From Eubacteriales bacterium (lineage in GTDB: Bacteria; Bacillota; Clostridia; Oscillospirales; Acutalibacteraceae), in contig JAUNJO010000002.1 in the NCBI GenBank assembly GCA_030533225.1, positions 42,174 through 106,173 on the forward strand: a DNA stretch of 64,000 bases. The letters run 5' to 3'. This document shows, piece by piece, positions 1 to 8,459 of the stretch. Each line of letters begins with the position of its first letter. The first letter of the stretch is position 1. Position numbers and translations under genes: made by a program. The notes under the pieces are model-generated. The model worked only from the letters and a program-made list of their open reading frames with translations. It searched no databases and had not been told where the DNA came from.

Positions 1-518
1 TAAAGCGCCAAATATGCCGAGAGTTGGCGATTCTTATCTCGGCTGTCATTTCTTGCACTAAACTGACCTCTTACTGCTTCGGTTTTTCCCTCTGTGCCGA
101 TGCCGATATAGACCGTTCCCACGGGTTTTTCCCCACTGCCTCCCGTAGGGCCTGCAATACCCGTGGCGGAGATGCCGATTTGCGCGTTTGCAAGACTGCG
201 TACACCCTGTGCCATTTCCATGGCGGTCTCGGGTGATACTGCCCCGAAAGCCTCCAGGGTTTCGCACTTAACTCCCAGGACCTTTTGTTTGATTTGGTTT
301 GCATAGGAGCAGACACCGCAGTCGAAAACTGCGGAAACACCGCTTTCGTCTGTGAGAAGCTTTGAGATAAGCCCCCCTGTACAGCTTTCGGCTGCGGCAA
401 TTTTCATGCCTTTTTCTTTGAGCTTTTCTATGAGTATTTTGGGAATGTCCTCAAAAGTGATATTTTCTTCTCTAATAAGCCTTGCGAAATCCTTTTCTGT
501 AATTACTTCAACTTCCAT
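1..518 (-). CDS. pncC: Nicotinamide-nucleotide amidohydrolase PncC / CinA C-terminal family (partial)
   Basis: The reading frame opens with ATG at 518 and runs off the left edge of the window, so only the extreme C-terminus is missing. The visible residues include AAAESCTGGLI and SATGIAGPTGG, hallmarks of the CinA C-terminal domain, which deamidates nicotinamide mononucleotide in pyridine-nucleotide salvage. There are only about 40 residues before the domain, so this is a stand-alone PncC-type protein and not the long CinA with an N-terminal molybdopterin-binding-like domain. A ribosome binding site (GGAGGG) lies just upstream of the start. It is divergent from rsmE and the two promoters appear to share one -35 box. 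The family assignment is secure; the enzymatic activity is inferred from the family. Confidence 0.9.
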   Translation of the reverse strand, partial: MEVEVITEKDFARLIREENITFEDIPKILIEKLKEKGMKIAAAESCTGGLISKLLTDESGVSAVFDCGVCSYANQIKQKVLGVKCETLEAFGAVSPETAMEMAQGVRSLANAQIGISATGIAGPTGGSGEKPVGTVYIGIGTEGKTEAVRGQFSARNDSRDKNRQLSAYLAL

Positions 519-544
519 AGCACCCTCCGTAGCGTATATTCTTA

Positions 545-573
545 ATATTACCATTTTGAGATAATTATTGCAA
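545..573 (-). promoter_or_regulatory. Promoter of pncC
   Basis: On the minus strand TTGCAA (573-568) is followed by 17 bp and TAATAT (550-545), 27 bp before the pncC start. The TTGCAA box is its own reverse complement and also serves the rsmE promoter on the other strand. Confidence 0.55.
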
Positions 574-596
574 TAATTCCTACGATTTGGTATATT
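568..596 (+). promoter_or_regulatory. Promoter of rsmE
   Basis: TTGCAA (568-573), a 17-bp spacer and TATATT (591-596) form a sigma-A type promoter 25 bp ahead of the rsmE GTG start. It shares its -35 hexamer with the divergent pncC promoter. Confidence 0.6.
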
Positions 597-621
597 AAAT
601 ATGTATAGGTGGTGAAAATCA

Positions 622-1350
622 GTGCCTTGGTTTTTTACAAATGAAGAATTGGAAGATGACAGCTGCCTCATTATCGGTGAGGATTCAAGACATATTGAAA
701 AATCCCTGCGGATGAGGATAGGGGAGGAACTTACCCTGGTGTCGCCTGAGCAAGTGGAAAGCTTGTGTGAAATTACAGAGTTTACACAGGAGGGTGTCAG
801 GGTTTGTGTAAAGGCTCAAAAGCCTTGTGAAAACGAGCCGAAAGTCAATGTGACACTGTATCAAAGCCTGACCAAAGGTGACAAAATGGATTTTATTGTG
901 CAGAAAGCGGTGGAACTGGGGGTTCACAGAATTGTGCCTGTTTTGAGTGCAAGATGCATTTCCCGTCCAGAAGAAAAGCAGATGAAAAAGAAGATAGAAC
1001 GCTGGCAGAAGATTGCCTCGGGTGCGGCTTCTCAGTCCTGCCGGGGAAAAATTCCTCAGGTGGAGGATATGCTCGCTTTCCCAAAGGCTTTGGAGGACGC
1101 AAAGGACAAAAAGGCTATTATCTTCTACGAGGGCGGCGGCGAGAAGCTTTCCTCTCTTGTGTCGACGGACACGGGGGGAGACATCGGCATTTTCATCGGC
1201 TCCGAGGGCGGTTTTGAGCCTCTGGAGGTGGAGCAGGCGAAGGCTCGGGGAGTTGTTCCCGCAACCTTAGGTAAGAGAATTCTGCGTGCCGAAACAGCGC
1301 CCTTGGCGGCTCTCTCGTCAATAATGCTTCTGACGGGAAATTTCGACTGA
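622..1350 (+). CDS. rsmE: 16S rRNA (uracil-1498-N3)-methyltransferase RsmE
   Basis: A 242-residue protein of normal RsmE length. It has a small N-terminal PUA-like barrel (about residues 1-70) followed by a SPOUT-type methyltransferase domain. The SAM-binding knot is visible as IGSEGGFEPLEVEQA near residue 190 and LGKRILRAETAPLAAL close to the C-terminus. It methylates U1498 of 16S rRNA using S-adenosylmethionine. The start is GTG at 622 with an AGGTGG site upstream. In many Firmicutes rsmE follows prmA in the dnaK operon; here it is about 5 kb away on the other strand, next to mtnN, so the usual cluster has been broken by rearrangement. Confidence 0.95.
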   Translation: MPWFFTNEELEDDSCLIIGEDSRHIEKSLRMRIGEELTLVSPEQVESLCEITEFTQEGVRVCVKAQKPCENEPKVNVTLYQSLTKGDKMDFIVQKAVELGVHRIVPVLSARCISRPEEKQMKKKIERWQKIASGAASQSCRGKIPQVEDMLAFPKALEDAKDKKAIIFYEGGGEKLSSLVSTDTGGDIGIFIGSEGGFEPLEVEQAKARGVVPATLGKRILRAETAPLAALSSIMLLTGNFD

Positions 1351-1371
1351 AATACATAAGAGGAGAACAGC

Positions 1372-2061
1372 ATGACAGGTATAATTTGTGCTATGGATTT
1401 GGAGCTTGAGGGCTTCCTTAAGAATATGAGCGTGGAGGAGACCTTGGAGAGGTCGGGGATGACTTTTTACAAGGGAAAAATCAAAAACTCCGAGGCTGTT
1501 ATCGCTCAGTGCGGAGTGGGCAAGGTAAATGCCGCCATCTGCACTCAGATTATGATTGACTTCTTTGCGCCGCAGCTTATTGTCAACAGCGGTGTGGCAG
1601 GTGCTTTGGATGAAAGACTCACGGTCTGCGACCTTGTAATCGGTGATTTTGCCCTGCAGCATGATATGGACGGCACCGCTTTGGGAGAAGAAAAAGGCAA
1701 CCTGGATTTGGGAGGCGAACAGCGTGTGCGTCTGCCTCTTGACAGGGAAACCTCGGAGAAACTTATGAAGCTTGCGGAAAATTATGAGGGAAGCCGAGTG
1801 TATTTGGGAACCGTTGCGTCCGGGGACAAGTTCGTATCCGACACCCGGGAGCGCCTTTCCATCGGCAGACAGTTTGATGCTTTAGCCTGCGAGATGGAGG
1901 GTGCTTCCATGGCTCACGTTTGCTACAGAGCCAAGGTTCCCTGCGCCATAGTCCGCGCTATTTCCGACGACCTTACCCACAACACCGGCATGAGTTTCAA
2001 TGAGTTCAAGTATATCGCCTGTGAAAAAACCGTTCTGCTTCTTCTGGGGCTTTTTGAATGA
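1372..2061 (+). CDS. mtnN: 5'-methylthioadenosine/S-adenosylhomocysteine nucleosidase
   Basis: A 229-residue protein matching the MtnN/Pfs family in length and sequence. Visible features are the N-terminal GIICAMDLELEGF strand and loop, the substrate-binding CEMEGASMAHVCY segment (catalytic Glu region), and AISDD near the C-terminus with the catalytic Asp. It cleaves S-adenosylhomocysteine and methylthioadenosine to adenine plus the ribosyl thioether, removing inhibitory by-products of SAM-dependent reactions. It lies 21 bp behind the SAM-using RsmE and is preceded by AGGAG, so the two are probably co-transcribed. No terminator is obvious directly after it. Confidence 0.94.
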   Translation: MTGIICAMDLELEGFLKNMSVEETLERSGMTFYKGKIKNSEAVIAQCGVGKVNAAICTQIMIDFFAPQLIVNSGVAGALDERLTVCDLVIGDFALQHDMDGTALGEEKGNLDLGGEQRVRLPLDRETSEKLMKLAENYEGSRVYLGTVASGDKFVSDTRERLSIGRQFDALACEMEGASMAHVCYRAKVPCAIVRAISDDLTHNTGMSFNEFKYIACEKTVLLLLGLFE

Positions 2062-2074
2062 TAAGCTCTGCTCC

Positions 2075-2103
2075 TTGACTTTTGGTGTTTTTGGTGATAC
2101 TAT
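2075..2103 (+). promoter_or_regulatory. Promoter of the DUF2975/HTH pair
   Basis: TTGACT (2075-2080), 17 bp and TACTAT (2098-2103) precede the DUF2975 start by about 30 bp. Confidence 0.5.
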
Positions 2104-2132
2104 AATCTTCGATTGATTTGGAGCGTGTGACT

Positions 2133-2609
2133 ATGAATAAATACATAAGAATGTTCAAGTGGCTGATGATGATAATCGCCGGCTGCACATTTATTCTATC
2201 AATAACACTTTTGCCGGAACTTGCAAGCTGGTCGGCTTGGAGATTCCCTGAGATAGCATATCTTCAGTACCCCATGCTGATTTTTCTGTGGACTACTTCA
2301 ATCGGGTTTTATTATATTGTGTTATTGGCACTCAATGTGTGCAGCAATGCAACCTCCGGAAAGGGCTTTACCGTGACAACCGCCAAGCTTTTCGACAGAA
2401 TTGCCCTTATGGCCCTTGTGGAGCTTGTGGCTTATATGATAGGCTTTATTGCGGTTGCAATTTGTACTATGCGTGCTCACCCCAGCTTCGTTTTTGTCCT
2501 CTTCCTAATTGCTTTTGTGTGCCTTATTGTGTTCGGTTTTTGTAAGGTTATGAAGCATCTTCTTCTGCGTGTTATCGAAATTAAAGAGGAAAGCGAATAT
2601 ACAATTTGA
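2133..2609 (+). CDS. DUF2975 family membrane protein
   Basis: A 158-residue protein with four hydrophobic segments (roughly residues 8-28, 45-70, 90-115 and 122-145), fitting the DUF2975 family, whose function is not established. The start is ATG at 2133, chosen because GGAG at 2120-2123 is correctly spaced; an in-frame TTG at 2118 would precede that site. It is followed after 18 bp by a small XRE-family regulator. This pairing recurs in Firmicutes (for example YoaS/YozG of Bacillus subtilis), which suggests the membrane protein and regulator act together, but no signal or target is visible. Confidence 0.8.
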   Translation: MNKYIRMFKWLMMIIAGCTFILSITLLPELASWSAWRFPEIAYLQYPMLIFLWTTSIGFYYIVLLALNVCSNATSGKGFTVTTAKLFDRIALMALVELVAYMIGFIAVAICTMRAHPSFVFVLFLIAFVCLIVFGFCKVMKHLLLRVIEIKEESEYTI

Positions 2610-2627
2610 TTTTAAGGAGACAGCAAG

Positions 2628-2831
2628 ATGCCTATTACGGTTAATTTAGAGGAGCTTCTGAAACGGGAGGACAAGACTATGGCTCAGCTTGCGAAAGAGA
2701 TTGAGCTTACTCCCGCTGATCTTTCGATTCTCAAGGCAGGCAAGGCAAGAGCTGTGAGAATGACCACTCTCGAAAAACTCTGCAAGGCGTTAAACTGCAC
2801 TGTGGGAGATCTCCTCATCTATAAAGAATAA
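2628..2831 (+). CDS. Small XRE-family (YozG-type) transcriptional regulator
   Basis: A 67-residue protein consisting of one Cro/CI-type helix-turn-helix domain. Residues 17-60 (MAQLAKEIELTPADLSIL and MTTLEKLCKALNCTVGDLL) give the expected helices and the terminal GDLL motif. An AAGGAG site lies ahead of the ATG. It is too short to carry a ligand domain. Its neighbour is the DUF2975 membrane protein, the standard partner of this regulator type, so it probably controls that gene; this is inference from context. Confidence 0.88.
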   Translation: MPITVNLEELLKREDKTMAQLAKEIELTPADLSILKAGKARAVRMTTLEKLCKALNCTVGDLLIYKE

Positions 2832-2848
2832 GACAGAATATGACAAAG

Positions 2849-2877
2849 GCCACTCAGCTTTAGGTTAGCTGAGTGGC
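2849..2877. terminator. Bidirectional terminator between convergent genes
   Basis: GCCACTCAGCT (2849-2859) and AGCTGAGTGGC (2867-2877) form an 11-bp perfect stem, followed on the plus strand by a T-rich run. It overlaps the stop codon of the convergent PH-domain gene at 2860-2862, so the stop lies at the base of the loop. Confidence 0.8.
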
Positions 2878-4233
2878 TTCTTCTTTTTGCACAGAGATGA
2901 TTTTCAAGCAGGTTTTGGCATCACCTCTAATGTGGATTTTCAGGGTACAGGTTTTGCGAAGTCTCTGGTAGGGTGACTGAATAAGTGTTCGCGCCGTGAT
3001 TTTTTCTTTCGGGATATAGGTTTTGCAAAGATGAAAGGGTGAGGCATAGGAAATTGTGATAAAGCTTTCGTAAACAGTGACTTTGCTTTTGCGAAACCCC
3101 AAATATGAAAAGAAAACCGAGGCAAGAGACAGGAGGAAAATCCCAACCCACGGGTAAAACAACAGGGGAAGTCTCAAAGGAAAAATCATAAGTAAAAGTG
3201 TAAATAATAAAAACAGGATTGCCTTGTAGCAGTAACCCCAAAGAGGAAACCCCTTGGGTTTTATGATGCGTATGGGATTTTCCTCAATGAAACCCAGGCG
3301 GCAAAGGATTTCTTTTTGCTCTTTTTCCTTTGCACCCAAGGAAAGATTCAGGAAATTTTCCGTCCCCTTTACCGGCAGGTGTCCCTTGAGGCTGAACCGC
3401 TTGAAAATAAGGAGCAAAAGACTTTGCCTGAGGGTGACGGCGCTCAAAGAACTTTTTGGGAATTCGGTAACGGTTTTGGTGATTAGACCTTTACTGACAG
3501 ATACCGCATCCCCCCACAGCCTGAGAGTGAAATTAATGTGCTTCAAAAAGGCGATAAGAAGCCCCGAAAACCAAATAAAAAAGAAAAAGCCTGCCAAAAT
3601 TCTTAAGGATGAGGGGAGGACAGAGAGGATAAGGTCATTTTCAAATCTGAATAGCTCAAAAAGTTTTGCGGCGCGCTCATCCCCGATGAAATTCGCGGTT
3701 TTGTTGAGCATGGGGATAAGGGTAAACAGTCCCCAAAGCACATTTGAAAAGCCTGCACAGACAAGCAGAAGTCCCCAAAAGTCCGATGGATACTTTTGGA
3801 CTCGGTGCTTCTTTTCCCGGGGTATGAGCCTTTGGGAAAGTGCTTTTGCGTCAGGAGTTTTCAGGTAACTTTCCGCGGTGATGTTTGCTCCCTTTACGGT
3901 GAGCTTTACCGACCGTGTAATGGGATAAAGAAGTTTGCGCGTGAGGGTGACACAGCGGATTTTATCATTGTAGATAAAGTCCTCTCTTCGCAGAATAATT
4001 CCCTTTCCCCGCAAGATTTTGTCCTGATTTTCTACAAGGAAATTGGCTCTGAGGGACAAAATTCCCCAAACTGTAATCAACAGAAAAATTACGATGTTTG
4101 TAAAGTAGGCGAAGAACACAAAAACGGGAGAAAAACCCTCAAACAGCACCGCCTGAACGGGTACTGCCAAAAGCAAAAACACGAAGCGGTAAAGAAACGC
4201 ATAAAGGTAAAGTCGGGAGATTTTGTGCTTCAC
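2860..4233 (-). CDS. Bacterial PH (DUF304, YdbT-like) membrane protein
   Basis: A 457-residue protein with paired hydrophobic segments near residues 10-60, 165-190, 215-240 and 335-370. These separate beta-rich segments typical of bacterial PH (bPH2/DUF304) domains, including a closing domain of the form KSKVTVYESFITISYASP. The overall plan matches YdbT of Bacillus subtilis, whose family has been linked to membrane stress or bacteriocin resistance without a defined reaction. The start is GTG at 4233, overlapping the upstream gene's TGA as GTGA, with AGGGAGG ahead of it. It forms a two-gene operon with the short PH protein upstream. Confidence 0.75.
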   Translation of the reverse strand: MKHKISRLYLYAFLYRFVFLLLAVPVQAVLFEGFSPVFVFFAYFTNIVIFLLITVWGILSLRANFLVENQDKILRGKGIILRREDFIYNDKIRCVTLTRKLLYPITRSVKLTVKGANITAESYLKTPDAKALSQRLIPREKKHRVQKYPSDFWGLLLVCAGFSNVLWGLFTLIPMLNKTANFIGDERAAKLFELFRFENDLILSVLPSSLRILAGFFFFIWFSGLLIAFLKHINFTLRLWGDAVSVSKGLITKTVTEFPKSSLSAVTLRQSLLLLIFKRFSLKGHLPVKGTENFLNLSLGAKEKEQKEILCRLGFIEENPIRIIKPKGFPLWGYCYKAILFLLFTLLLMIFPLRLPLLFYPWVGIFLLSLASVFFSYLGFRKSKVTVYESFITISYASPFHLCKTYIPKEKITARTLIQSPYQRLRKTCTLKIHIRGDAKTCLKIISVQKEEATQLT

Positions 4234-4661
4234 ATTTTTCCCTCCCTAAAATTATTCACTTCACTCAAAAATGCCTCAAGGGTACGGGTGTCCAAGGGAA
4301 ATATGAGAAATTTTCCGCCCTGTGTTCTGATGCTCACACTACACAGATTCAGAAGTATCATTATGGGGGTTTTTAGGGTGACGAGGGAGGAAATATTCCT
4401 GTATTTAACCCTTGTTTGCTTTCTGAAAAACACACCGCGGGTGAAGGCGACGCTTTCCTTATCAAAACAAATGCCGAAACTTTTGAAGCGCCAAAAAAGG
4501 TACAGAACACTTACAAAAAAAGCCGCGAAAACCCCAAAGAGAACAAAAAGGAAACTAAAGGGCAAAAAGGCGCTTGCAAATCCTGCCGCAGATAGGAGCA
4601 ACACAAATATAATCACGCACCTTGCCAGATACAGCCACAGAACTTTTTTAGAAGCCTTCAT
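4230..4661 (-). CDS. Short bacterial PH (DUF304, YdbS-like) membrane protein
   Basis: A 143-residue protein with two adjacent transmembrane segments (about residues 8-60) followed by one bPH2/DUF304 domain. The domain shows the FDKESVAFTRGVFFRKQTRVKY strand pattern broken into its parts (FDKESVAF, then VFFRKQTRVKY) and a late PLDTRTLEAFL helix. It corresponds to YdbS, the usual partner of the longer YdbT-type protein, and overlaps that gene by four bases. GGGTGAG precedes the ATG. No catalytic residues are seen; a structural or lipid-associated membrane role is only an inference. Confidence 0.75.
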   Translation of the reverse strand: MKASKKVLWLYLARCVIIFVLLLSAAGFASAFLPFSFLFVLFGVFAAFFVSVLYLFWRFKSFGICFDKESVAFTRGVFFRKQTRVKYRNISSLVTLKTPIMILLNLCSVSIRTQGGKFLIFPLDTRTLEAFLSEVNNFREGKM

Positions 4662-4684
4662 TATCTCACCCTCACAAAAAAAGA

Positions 4685-4718
4685 AAAAGCACGGATACTG
4701 CTATGTAACCGTGCTTTT
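4685..4718 (-). terminator. Terminator downstream of mrp
   Basis: AAAAGCACGG (4685-4694) and CCGTGCTTTT (4709-4718) form a 10-bp stem. Read on the minus strand it follows the mrp stop and ends in a T-rich tract. Confidence 0.8.
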
Positions 4719-4732
4719 GAGTGCTTATGAAA

Positions 4733-5554
4733 TCAGAGTTTTTCCACTGCGTCGGCGGCTTCTTCGAAATAGTCGCCCACGAAAAGCTCCATTGTACCTG
4801 TGTCGGTACAGGCGGTGAGAGAGGGGTCGATGGGAAGCTTTGCCAGCACCTTTGTGCCGTATTTTTCGGCAACCTCATCGGTGTGACTTTCACCGAAAAT
4901 TTTGTGCTCTTTACCGCAGTCGGGACATTTGAAGTAGCTCATGTTCTCAACGATACCGATTATGGGAATGTTCATGAGTTCAGCCATCTTTGCGGCCTTT
5001 TCAACAATCATGGAAACAAGCTCCTGAACGGAGGCAACAACGATGATGCCGTCAAGGGGAATGCTCTGAAAAACTGTCAGGGGAACATCGCCGGTTCCCG
5101 GAGGCATGTCGATGAACATATAGTCCACATCTTTCCAGATAAACTCTGTCCAGAACTGCTTGACGGTGCCTGCAATAACAGGGCCGCGCCAAACAACAGG
5201 GTCGGTCTCGTTCTCAAGCAAAAGATTGATGGAAACCACATCTATGCCTGTCTTAGTGGTGACGGGGAGCAGTCCCAGGTCGGTGCCTGTGCACTTTTCC
5301 TTTATGCCGAATGCCTTTGGGATAGAGGGGCCTGTGATGTCGGCGTCCATAATGGCGGTCTTGTAGCCCCGTCGGTTCATGGAAACCGCCATGGCACTTG
5401 TCACAAGGCTCTTTCCGACACCGCCCTTGCCGGATACGATGCCGATAACCTTTTTTACCTTACTGAGCTCGTTGAGAGACTCGGTTTTGATGGCGTTTTC
5501 TTCTTTAGAATTACAGTTTGACTTACAGCTTGAGCAGTCATGAGTGCAACCCAT
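4733..5554 (-). CDS. mrp: Mrp/NBP35-family P-loop ATPase, iron-sulfur cluster carrier
   Basis: A 273-residue P-loop NTPase. The deviant Walker A motif SGKGGVGKS lies near residue 42, followed by DADITGPSIPKAFG, DMPPGTGD (Walker B region) and a CPDCG pair near residue 215 that can bind a bridging [4Fe-4S] cluster at a dimer interface. The N-terminus carries an extra cysteine cluster (CTHDCSSCKSNC), as in the Nbp35-like branch. Such proteins receive and transfer Fe-S clusters in the cytoplasm, which is plausible here because the window encodes many Fe-S enzymes (Rnf, IorA). A ribosome binding site (AGAGGT) precedes the ATG. Confidence 0.92.
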   Translation of the reverse strand: MGCTHDCSSCKSNCNSKEENAIKTESLNELSKVKKVIGIVSGKGGVGKSLVTSAMAVSMNRRGYKTAIMDADITGPSIPKAFGIKEKCTGTDLGLLPVTTKTGIDVVSINLLLENETDPVVWRGPVIAGTVKQFWTEFIWKDVDYMFIDMPPGTGDVPLTVFQSIPLDGIIVVASVQELVSMIVEKAAKMAELMNIPIIGIVENMSYFKCPDCGKEHKIFGESHTDEVAEKYGTKVLAKLPIDPSLTACTDTGTMELFVGDYFEEAADAVEKL

Positions 5555-5609
5555 TTTGATTACCTCTTTTCAAGTTCAACAATGTGATTATTTGTGATTT
5601 ACGGTGGAA

Positions 5610-6224
5610 TTATTCCTCGTAAGTTTCTTCTTTTTCTGTTTCCTCTGATACTTCTGCAGCTTCTTCTGCTGTATCTGCAGCGTCAGCGGTTTCCTCTTTC
5701 TCGGCGGTGTCACAGCCGGCACACTCGGAGCAGTCACATTGGCAGGGAGTGCTTTCGGACTCCTCAGCGGTTTCCTCTGCAATTGCTTCAGCGGTTTCCT
5801 CTGCTTCCTCCTCGAAATCAGTCTCGAAGCCCGAGAGGAAGGTGTAGGGAATACCGTAGCCTAAAGCAACACAGGCAAGGATGAGGATAGGGCTGTAGTC
5901 AAGGGGAGTCTGACCGCCTAAGTTTGCAATAGCTGTGTGCAGGGGAAGGGCGGGGATAAAATATGCCAAAATCGCGTAAAGTGCGGGTATGTCAAGAATA
6001 ATAAGTGTCCAGAGGCTAAAGCGCTTAACGGCTTTGCCGTCACCGACTCTTGTTGCATAGAAAACGATAAGTCCGAATACGGTGAACACCACAAGGTTAA
6101 GGTAAGGAGCAAGGTCTGTTGTTGCTCCAAAGGTCAGGAAGAAGTAAGAGCAAATGATGTAGCCTAAAATAAGGAACGCGGAAAATACCAGATTCAGGGA
6201 ATCTTTTTTGTTTGTCTTTTTCAT
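5610..6224 (-). CDS. Membrane protein with acidic, Cys-containing C-terminal tail (unknown)
   Basis: A 204-residue protein that I do not recognise. Residues 10-128 hold four hydrophobic segments. From about residue 133 to the end the chain is a low-complexity tail of Glu, Ala and Thr, interrupted near residues 160-173 by a cysteine cluster (CQCDCSECAGC). The tail DNA contains short repeats of TCAGCGGTTTCCTCTG (minus-strand coding of AEETAE-like units). It is 56 bp upstream of mrp on the same strand, so a link between the cysteines and metal or Fe-S handling is conceivable but unproven. AGG precedes the ATG at the normal distance. Confidence 0.7.
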   Translation of the reverse strand: MKKTNKKDSLNLVFSAFLILGYIICSYFFLTFGATTDLAPYLNLVVFTVFGLIVFYATRVGDGKAVKRFSLWTLIILDIPALYAILAYFIPALPLHTAIANLGGQTPLDYSPILILACVALGYGIPYTFLSGFETDFEEEAEETAEAIAEETAEESESTPCQCDCSECAGCDTAEKEETADAADTAEEAAEVSEETEKEETYEE

Positions 6225-6289
6225 TTTGTCAGCCTCCGAAAAAATAATTTTCTTTAGTATAAAAGGGGAATGTGAAAATCAAATGAACA

Positions 6290-7207
6290 TTAAAGAGCTT
6301 TTGCAACAAGACAAACCCAGCCGGCGTCGTTGAGGGCTTTTATGACCTTGAAGCTGCCCTCTAAAGCAGAGAGCACATCAGGAAGCCGGGATTCGATGAT
6401 GCCACTCATTATGTACACGGAATCTTCGTTCATAAACTTTTTCACATCTTTTGAGAGCATGATGATTGCGTCGGCAACAATGTTTGCAACCACTATGTTG
6501 TAGGTGCCCTCCACCTTGTCGGTGAGGTTGCCCGAAACGAAGCCGCACCTGTCGGCAACGCCGTTGAGCTGTGCGTTTTCCTTTGCGGTACGCACAGCGG
6601 TGGGGTCGATATCCACACCGAAGGCACTCTCTGCACCCAAAAGCACCGATGCAATGGAAAGTATACCGCTTCCACAGCCCACATCAAGTACCTTTACACC
6701 CTCGGTTACGTGCTTTTCAAGCTCGGTAAGACAAAGACGGGTGGTTTCGTGGTTGCCTGTGCCGAAGGCAAGTCCGGGGTCGATGTCGATGACTTTTCTG
6801 TCCCCTGCGTCGTATTTATCTCGCCAAGTGGGACGGATAAGGAGTTTTTCTCCCACGGGAATGGGGTAGAAATACTGTCTCCAGTTGTTTCTCCAGTCCT
6901 CCTCGTTACAGCAGAGGGTGTTGATTTCGCTGTCTACTCCCTCCGCCGAAAGACGCTCTCTGAGAAAAGCAATGTTTTCCGCAGGGTTCTCCTCGGGGCT
7001 TATGTAAACATGAATAAGCACCTTTGACTTGTCCTTTTTCAGGAGTTCCTCGTCGATAAGGTCGATGTGAGCAATCTCCATGACCTCATCCTCCAGCATG
7101 CTGTAGTCCTCAATATATATGCCGTAGGGCACAACCATGTGGGCGATTGCCTCGGCGGTTTCGCTGTCTTTTCCGTCAACGGAAATGATGATTTCGGTCC
7201 AATCCAT
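6290..7207 (-). CDS. prmA: Ribosomal protein L11 methyltransferase
   Basis: A 305-residue PrmA. The N-terminal alpha/beta domain (about 1-110) recognises L11. The Rossmann-type methyltransferase follows with DIDPGLAFGTGNHETTRLCL near residue 140, the SAM-binding VLDVGCGSGILSIA near residue 170 and VVANIVAD near residue 235. It trimethylates several amino groups of ribosomal protein L11. It lies directly behind dnaJ, as is usual in Clostridia, 63 bp away. The start is supported by AGAGG upstream of the ATG. Confidence 0.95.
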   Translation of the reverse strand: MDWTEIIISVDGKDSETAEAIAHMVVPYGIYIEDYSMLEDEVMEIAHIDLIDEELLKKDKSKVLIHVYISPEENPAENIAFLRERLSAEGVDSEINTLCCNEEDWRNNWRQYFYPIPVGEKLLIRPTWRDKYDAGDRKVIDIDPGLAFGTGNHETTRLCLTELEKHVTEGVKVLDVGCGSGILSIASVLLGAESAFGVDIDPTAVRTAKENAQLNGVADRCGFVSGNLTDKVEGTYNIVVANIVADAIIMLSKDVKKFMNEDSVYIMSGIIESRLPDVLSALEGSFKVIKALNDAGWVCLVAKAL

Positions 7208-7270
7208 AATAAACCTCTTTGTAAGCTCTCGGCTTTCGGTAATTTCGTTTTCTCGGCAGAAGTGGGGGAA

Positions 7271-8419
7271 TTAACCGAATATCTTTTTGATTAAATCCGA
7301 GAAGCCTTTTCTCTTTGAGTAGTTTTTGTCCGATGATGCCGCCTCAAACTGACGGAGCAAATCCTTCTGCTTTGAGGACAGGTTCTTCGGTACATCAATG
7401 CTTATTCTAACGTACTGGTCACCTCTGCCCTTGCCGTTTAAGTGGGGAATGCCCTTGCCCTTGAGCTTGAACACATCTCCGGGCTGAGTGCCGTCGTGAA
7501 CGCTGTAGCTTACCTTGCCGTCGATGGTGGGCACGATAACCTCGGCGCCCAAAGCCGCCTGGGTGTAGGTAAGGGGCAGCTCGCACCACACATCGTCACC
7601 CTTGCGCTCAAAGATGGGATGGGGCTTTACATTTATATATACTCTCACATCACCCGAGGGACCTCCGTTTATACCGGAGCTTCCCTGACCGCTTACATTG
7701 AGCACCTGGTCGGTGTTTACGCCTGCGGGAATGTTAATTTCAATCTTGCGTGTTGTTTTGTGTCTGCCTGCACCGCCGCAAACCTTACAGGGGTGCTCGA
7801 TGACCTTGCCGCTGCCTTTACAGGCGTCACAAACCTTTGTGGTCTGAACGACGCCAAAGGGAGTGCGCTGATTAACGGTGACCTGACCTCTGCCGCCGCA
7901 TGCCGAACAGGTCTTGGAGGAGGTGCCTTTCTGAGCGCCTGAGCCGCCGCATTCCTTGCACTGTACCGTTGCAATGTAGCTTATCTCCTTTTTACAGCCT
8001 TTTGCCGCCTCGTCAAAGCTTACGGTGACGGTGGTTTCGATATCGGCACCCCGTCTGGGTGCGTTGGGGTTAGCGGACCTTCTGCCGCCGAATCCTCCGA
8101 ATCCGCCGAAAACGCTGTTGAAGATGTCGCCGAAGTCCACATCCTGTGTAAAGGGACTTCCGCCGTAGCCTCCGCCAGCGCCGTAGTTGGGGTCAACTCC
8201 CGCGTGGCCGAATTGGTCGTACCTTGCCCGTTTGTCCTTGTCGGAAAGCACCTCGTAGGCTTCGTTTACCTCCTTAAACTTAGCCTCTGCCTCGGCGTTG
8301 CCGGGGTTCAGGTCAGGGTGGTACTTTTTCGCCATCTGCCTGTATGCTTTTTTTATCTCATCGTCAGAAGCGCCCTTCTGAACGCCCATGACCTCATAAT
8401 AATCTCTTTTATCAGCCAA
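7271..8419 (-). CDS. dnaJ: Chaperone DnaJ
   Basis: A 382-residue full-length type I DnaJ. The J domain (1-70) has the HPD motif ([10 protein letters not shown]) that stimulates DnaK ATPase. A Gly/Phe-rich linker covers about 75-125. Four CxxCxGxG zinc-binding repeats ([32 protein letters not shown]) span about 145-215, followed by the C-terminal substrate-binding domains. It delivers unfolded substrates to DnaK. It lies 103 bp behind dnaK, and a 9-bp inverted repeat in that gap may separate the two messages or protect transcript ends. Confidence 0.97.
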   Translation of the reverse strand: MADKRDYYEVMGVQKGASDDEIKKAYRQMAKKYHPDLNPGNAEAEAKFKEVNEAYEVLSDKDKRARYDQFGHAGVDPNYGAGGGYGGSPFTQDVDFGDIFNSVFGGFGGFGGRRSANPNAPRRGADIETTVTVSFDEAAKGCKKEISYIATVQCKECGGSGAQKGTSSKTCSACGGRGQVTVNQRTPFGVVQTTKVCDACKGSGKVIEHPCKVCGGAGRHKTTRKIEINIPAGVNTDQVLNVSGQGSSGINGGPSGDVRVYINVKPHPIFERKGDDVWCELPLTYTQAALGAEVIVPTIDGKVSYSVHDGTQPGDVFKLKGKGIPHLNGKGRGDQYVRISIDVPKNLSSKQKDLLRQFEAASSDKNYSKRKGFSDLIKKIFG

Positions 8420-8459
8420 GATTTCACCTTCTCTTGTCTTGTGTAGTAACGGAAAATAT

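Noticed and set aside
3254-4818. Long plus-strand frames opposite the PH-domain genes
   Set aside because: They are very rich in Lys, Arg and Phe without domain similarity and lie antisense to two well-supported genes.
4721-5521. Long open frame opposite mrp on the plus strand
   Set aside because: It is a shadow of mrp: no ribosome binding site, no recognisable domain, and composition typical of an antisense frame.
5610-5830. Tandem repeat array or CRISPR-like repeat
   Set aside because: The repeated TCAGCGGTTTCCTCTG units are codon repeats of the Glu/Ala tail in a coding frame, with irregular spacing and no unique spacers.
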